NCBI GenBank assembly: GCA_026724425.1
Contig: JAIUCV010000103.1
Coordinates: forward strand, 1,922,001 to 1,986,000
Length of the DNA stretch: 64,000 nt
Direction: 5' to 3'
DNA from: Erythrophleum ivorense
Taxonomy: Eukaryota > Streptophyta > Magnoliopsida > Fabales > Fabaceae
The notes under the pieces were generated by a model that did no database searches, had not been told where the DNA came from, and saw nothing but the letters and a program-made list of their open reading frames with translations. This document shows positions 62,226 to 64,000 of this stretch, piece by piece. Position 1 is the stretch's first letter. Each line of letters begins with the position of its first letter. Made by a program: the position numbers and the translations under genes.

Positions 62226-63820
62226 GCGTTAAAACAGAGAAAAGCTTGCATGAACTTTAAAGAGATAATGTACCTTGTACCAAAAAATATATATTTAAAA
62301 AAAGAAGAAGATATTATGTACCTTAATTCCCCCGTAAATCTAAACAGCACCTTTGTTCTTCAACACACACACACACAATAATATTATTATAATTTGAAAA
62401 GTTTATTTACTTACAAACTTTGTAAAAGTAATGATTCTTCAATGAAAATACTGATTAATCTGGTATGTAAAATGATATATAATTATATAAAAATTAAATT
62501 TGAATTTAAAAAAGAAAAAAAAGTGAGATTACATAAATTTAAATGAATTCACCAAGCTTTTTAGACCAATCTCTGCAACATTATATTAATTAGCAATTAA
62601 TGCAACTGGTTGCTTTCTTCAATTTATATTGTGTTTTGTCTCTTGGTCTAAATTTAGAGAGAACTGTAGAATTCAAAATGAATTGTTGTGCTTTAATTCT
62701 AGCACATTTTTCTTCTTTTTTTCTTTTGGGGGGGGGGGGGGGGGGGGGGGGACATGGTGGCGCATTTAGGTATAATTGTATTTGTCAAAAGAAGGTGCAA
62801 CCAAAATTCAACATTAGCTTAGTCCTTTTGTTAGTCCCAAATCCCAAATGACATGGACAATGCTTTGCAGAGAAAAATAGGAGACAAAATGGCCGGAAAT
62901 TACATTTTAAAATTATTTGGACAAGCCACTAAGCATGTCTTTTTTTTATAAAAGTTTTGAATAGTTTTGATTAAATCATAGGTTCAAAGTTCAAACAATT
63001 ATATCATATTTTATAAGTAAATAAATGATTAGTTTTATGTTCAAGTCATTCATACAAAAAAGAACGCTATGAGTATTCCATAAGGAAATATGGTACTACA
63101 AATTCTCAACAGAAGATCAAGTAAAGGGGAGAATACAGTCCCACTACTTCATATCATAGTTTTTAGACTCGGAACAGTCATGATCCCAATGGAGGGCTCA
63201 GGTCACCAGGTCCAAGGCTGTCAAACTCACAATTTAAATAAAAAATTAAGATAAGAGGTAAACTTGTAACATAATTTCGTAAGAGTTTACCTACATCAAT
63301 GAATAGCTATTAAAATATATATATATATATAATATATTCACATATTAAATAATACTTAAAATACAATATAAAGCAAGAAATTTAAATCATACTAATTCAT
63401 ATGAAATTCATTCATGGCCAAGTACTTAATATAGAAATGCAAATAAGATTCGTCCATCAGTACATATGACACGACCAAATCAAAGAAATTCAAATAAAAT
63501 TTATACATAAATATTTTTCTAACAACAGCGCCACTTGCAGACGCAATTTATCACCAGCAAACAACCACTCAAAGTCTCAATTAACAATGCTGAAATAAAA
63601 AATAAAAATCAACAAATTCAGCCCATGCACCACTCAACAACTAATTATTGATTTAAGAAAGGGTCAAAAGAAGAAGAACAAGCAAACGCCCAGCAAATTC
63701 ATCCCAACTATCTTGCAAACCCTAGTGTCACTGTCAACGATCAACTTCCATTATATTTACACTTCAAATATTACGAATTTAAGATGTCAAAAGACTCACA
63801 AGTAAGTTGATTGAGTCCAT
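62226..63820. other. Spacer upstream of DnaJ, with a G24 tract
   Basis: Non-coding as far as I can see. Contains (CA)n at ~62,361-62,377, a G24 run (62728-62751) and a TA repeat at ~63,317-63,332. No exon is supported. Any shared upstream promoter elements of the DnaJ gene would lie at its left end. Confidence 0.4.
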
Positions 63821-63826
63821 CTTACC

Positions 63827-64000
63827 TCTTAAAGCTTCAATGGAAGCAACTACAGGAGCAGCAAGTGCTTTACCCAAACCACCAAGCTACACCAACACCA
63901 AGTGCTTCGCCCAACACCAACGGACGAAGCTGCGACCAACACCGACTGCTAGCGAACACAACAGAAGCGTTCTGCTCGTGCGAATAGAAGGGAAGAAGAA
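63827..64000 (-). other. Possible first exon (leader) of a neighbouring minus-strand gene
   Basis: The GC content rises sharply here. On the minus strand the segment ends in a strong donor, AAGAG|GTAAGATGG (GT at 63825-63824), preceded by ALAAPVVASIEALR in one frame. On the plus strand an ATG at 63840 opens 53 codons to the window edge. Neither reading is recognised; a leader exon entering from the right is the simplest view. Confidence 0.3.

Overview
This is a eudicot-type plant nuclear window: AT-rich, with intron-containing genes using GT-AG splice sites, plant gene families and nested retroelements. I cannot name the species. Only two genes look intact: a malate synthase gene at the left edge (minus strand, cut by position 1) and a DnaJ/DUF3444 gene at 55634-59116 (minus strand) with its 5' leader upstream to about 62,100. 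Almost everything between them is mobile or viral-derived DNA.

Layout. 1-2.9 kb: first four exons and promoter of glyoxysomal malate synthase. 2.9-10.98 kb: AT-rich spacer with two MITE-like inverted repeats (3.5-3.9 and 4.5-5.0 kb) and a decayed, unidentified multi-exon gene on the minus strand (6.0-8.5 kb). 10,985-20,766: a 9.8-kb palindrome with ~3.9-kb arms and a perfect 5-bp target duplication. Its right half reads as tandem-repeat-bearing 3' region, polypurine tract and a ~4.2-kb LTR of Tat/Ogre type; its left arm is the same LTR inverted. 21.26-50.27 kb: three decayed copies of an endogenous pararetrovirus (Caulimoviridae). One is on the minus strand (21.26-29.59 kb, split by a 3.5-kb LTR-like insert with duplication ATGAC). 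Two lie head-to-tail on the plus strand (29.6-46.97 and 46.97-50.27 kb), the first split by an LTR-like insert that itself holds an 8.7-kb Athila-like Ty3/gypsy element. 51,712-55,319: a CACTA-type DNA transposon with 3-bp duplication TAG, carrying fragments of host genes, including a beta-galactosidase exon. 55.6-62.1 kb: the DnaJ gene; its promoter, first leader exon and leader intron are tandemly duplicated. 62.2-64 kb: spacer with a G24 tract and a possible exon of a neighbour at the right edge.

Malate synthase serves the glyoxylate cycle, and the DnaJ/DUF3444 protein is probably a nuclear or cytosolic J-domain co-chaperone; nothing suggests that they work together. The most notable observations are the palindromic retroelement ending in two U5 ends, the 48-unit satellite with co-varying arms at its centre, the duplicated DnaJ promoter whose distal copy has lost its splice acceptor, and the nesting of elements in the pararetroviral array. 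All positions come from reading by eye, so the edges of decayed elements are approximate.
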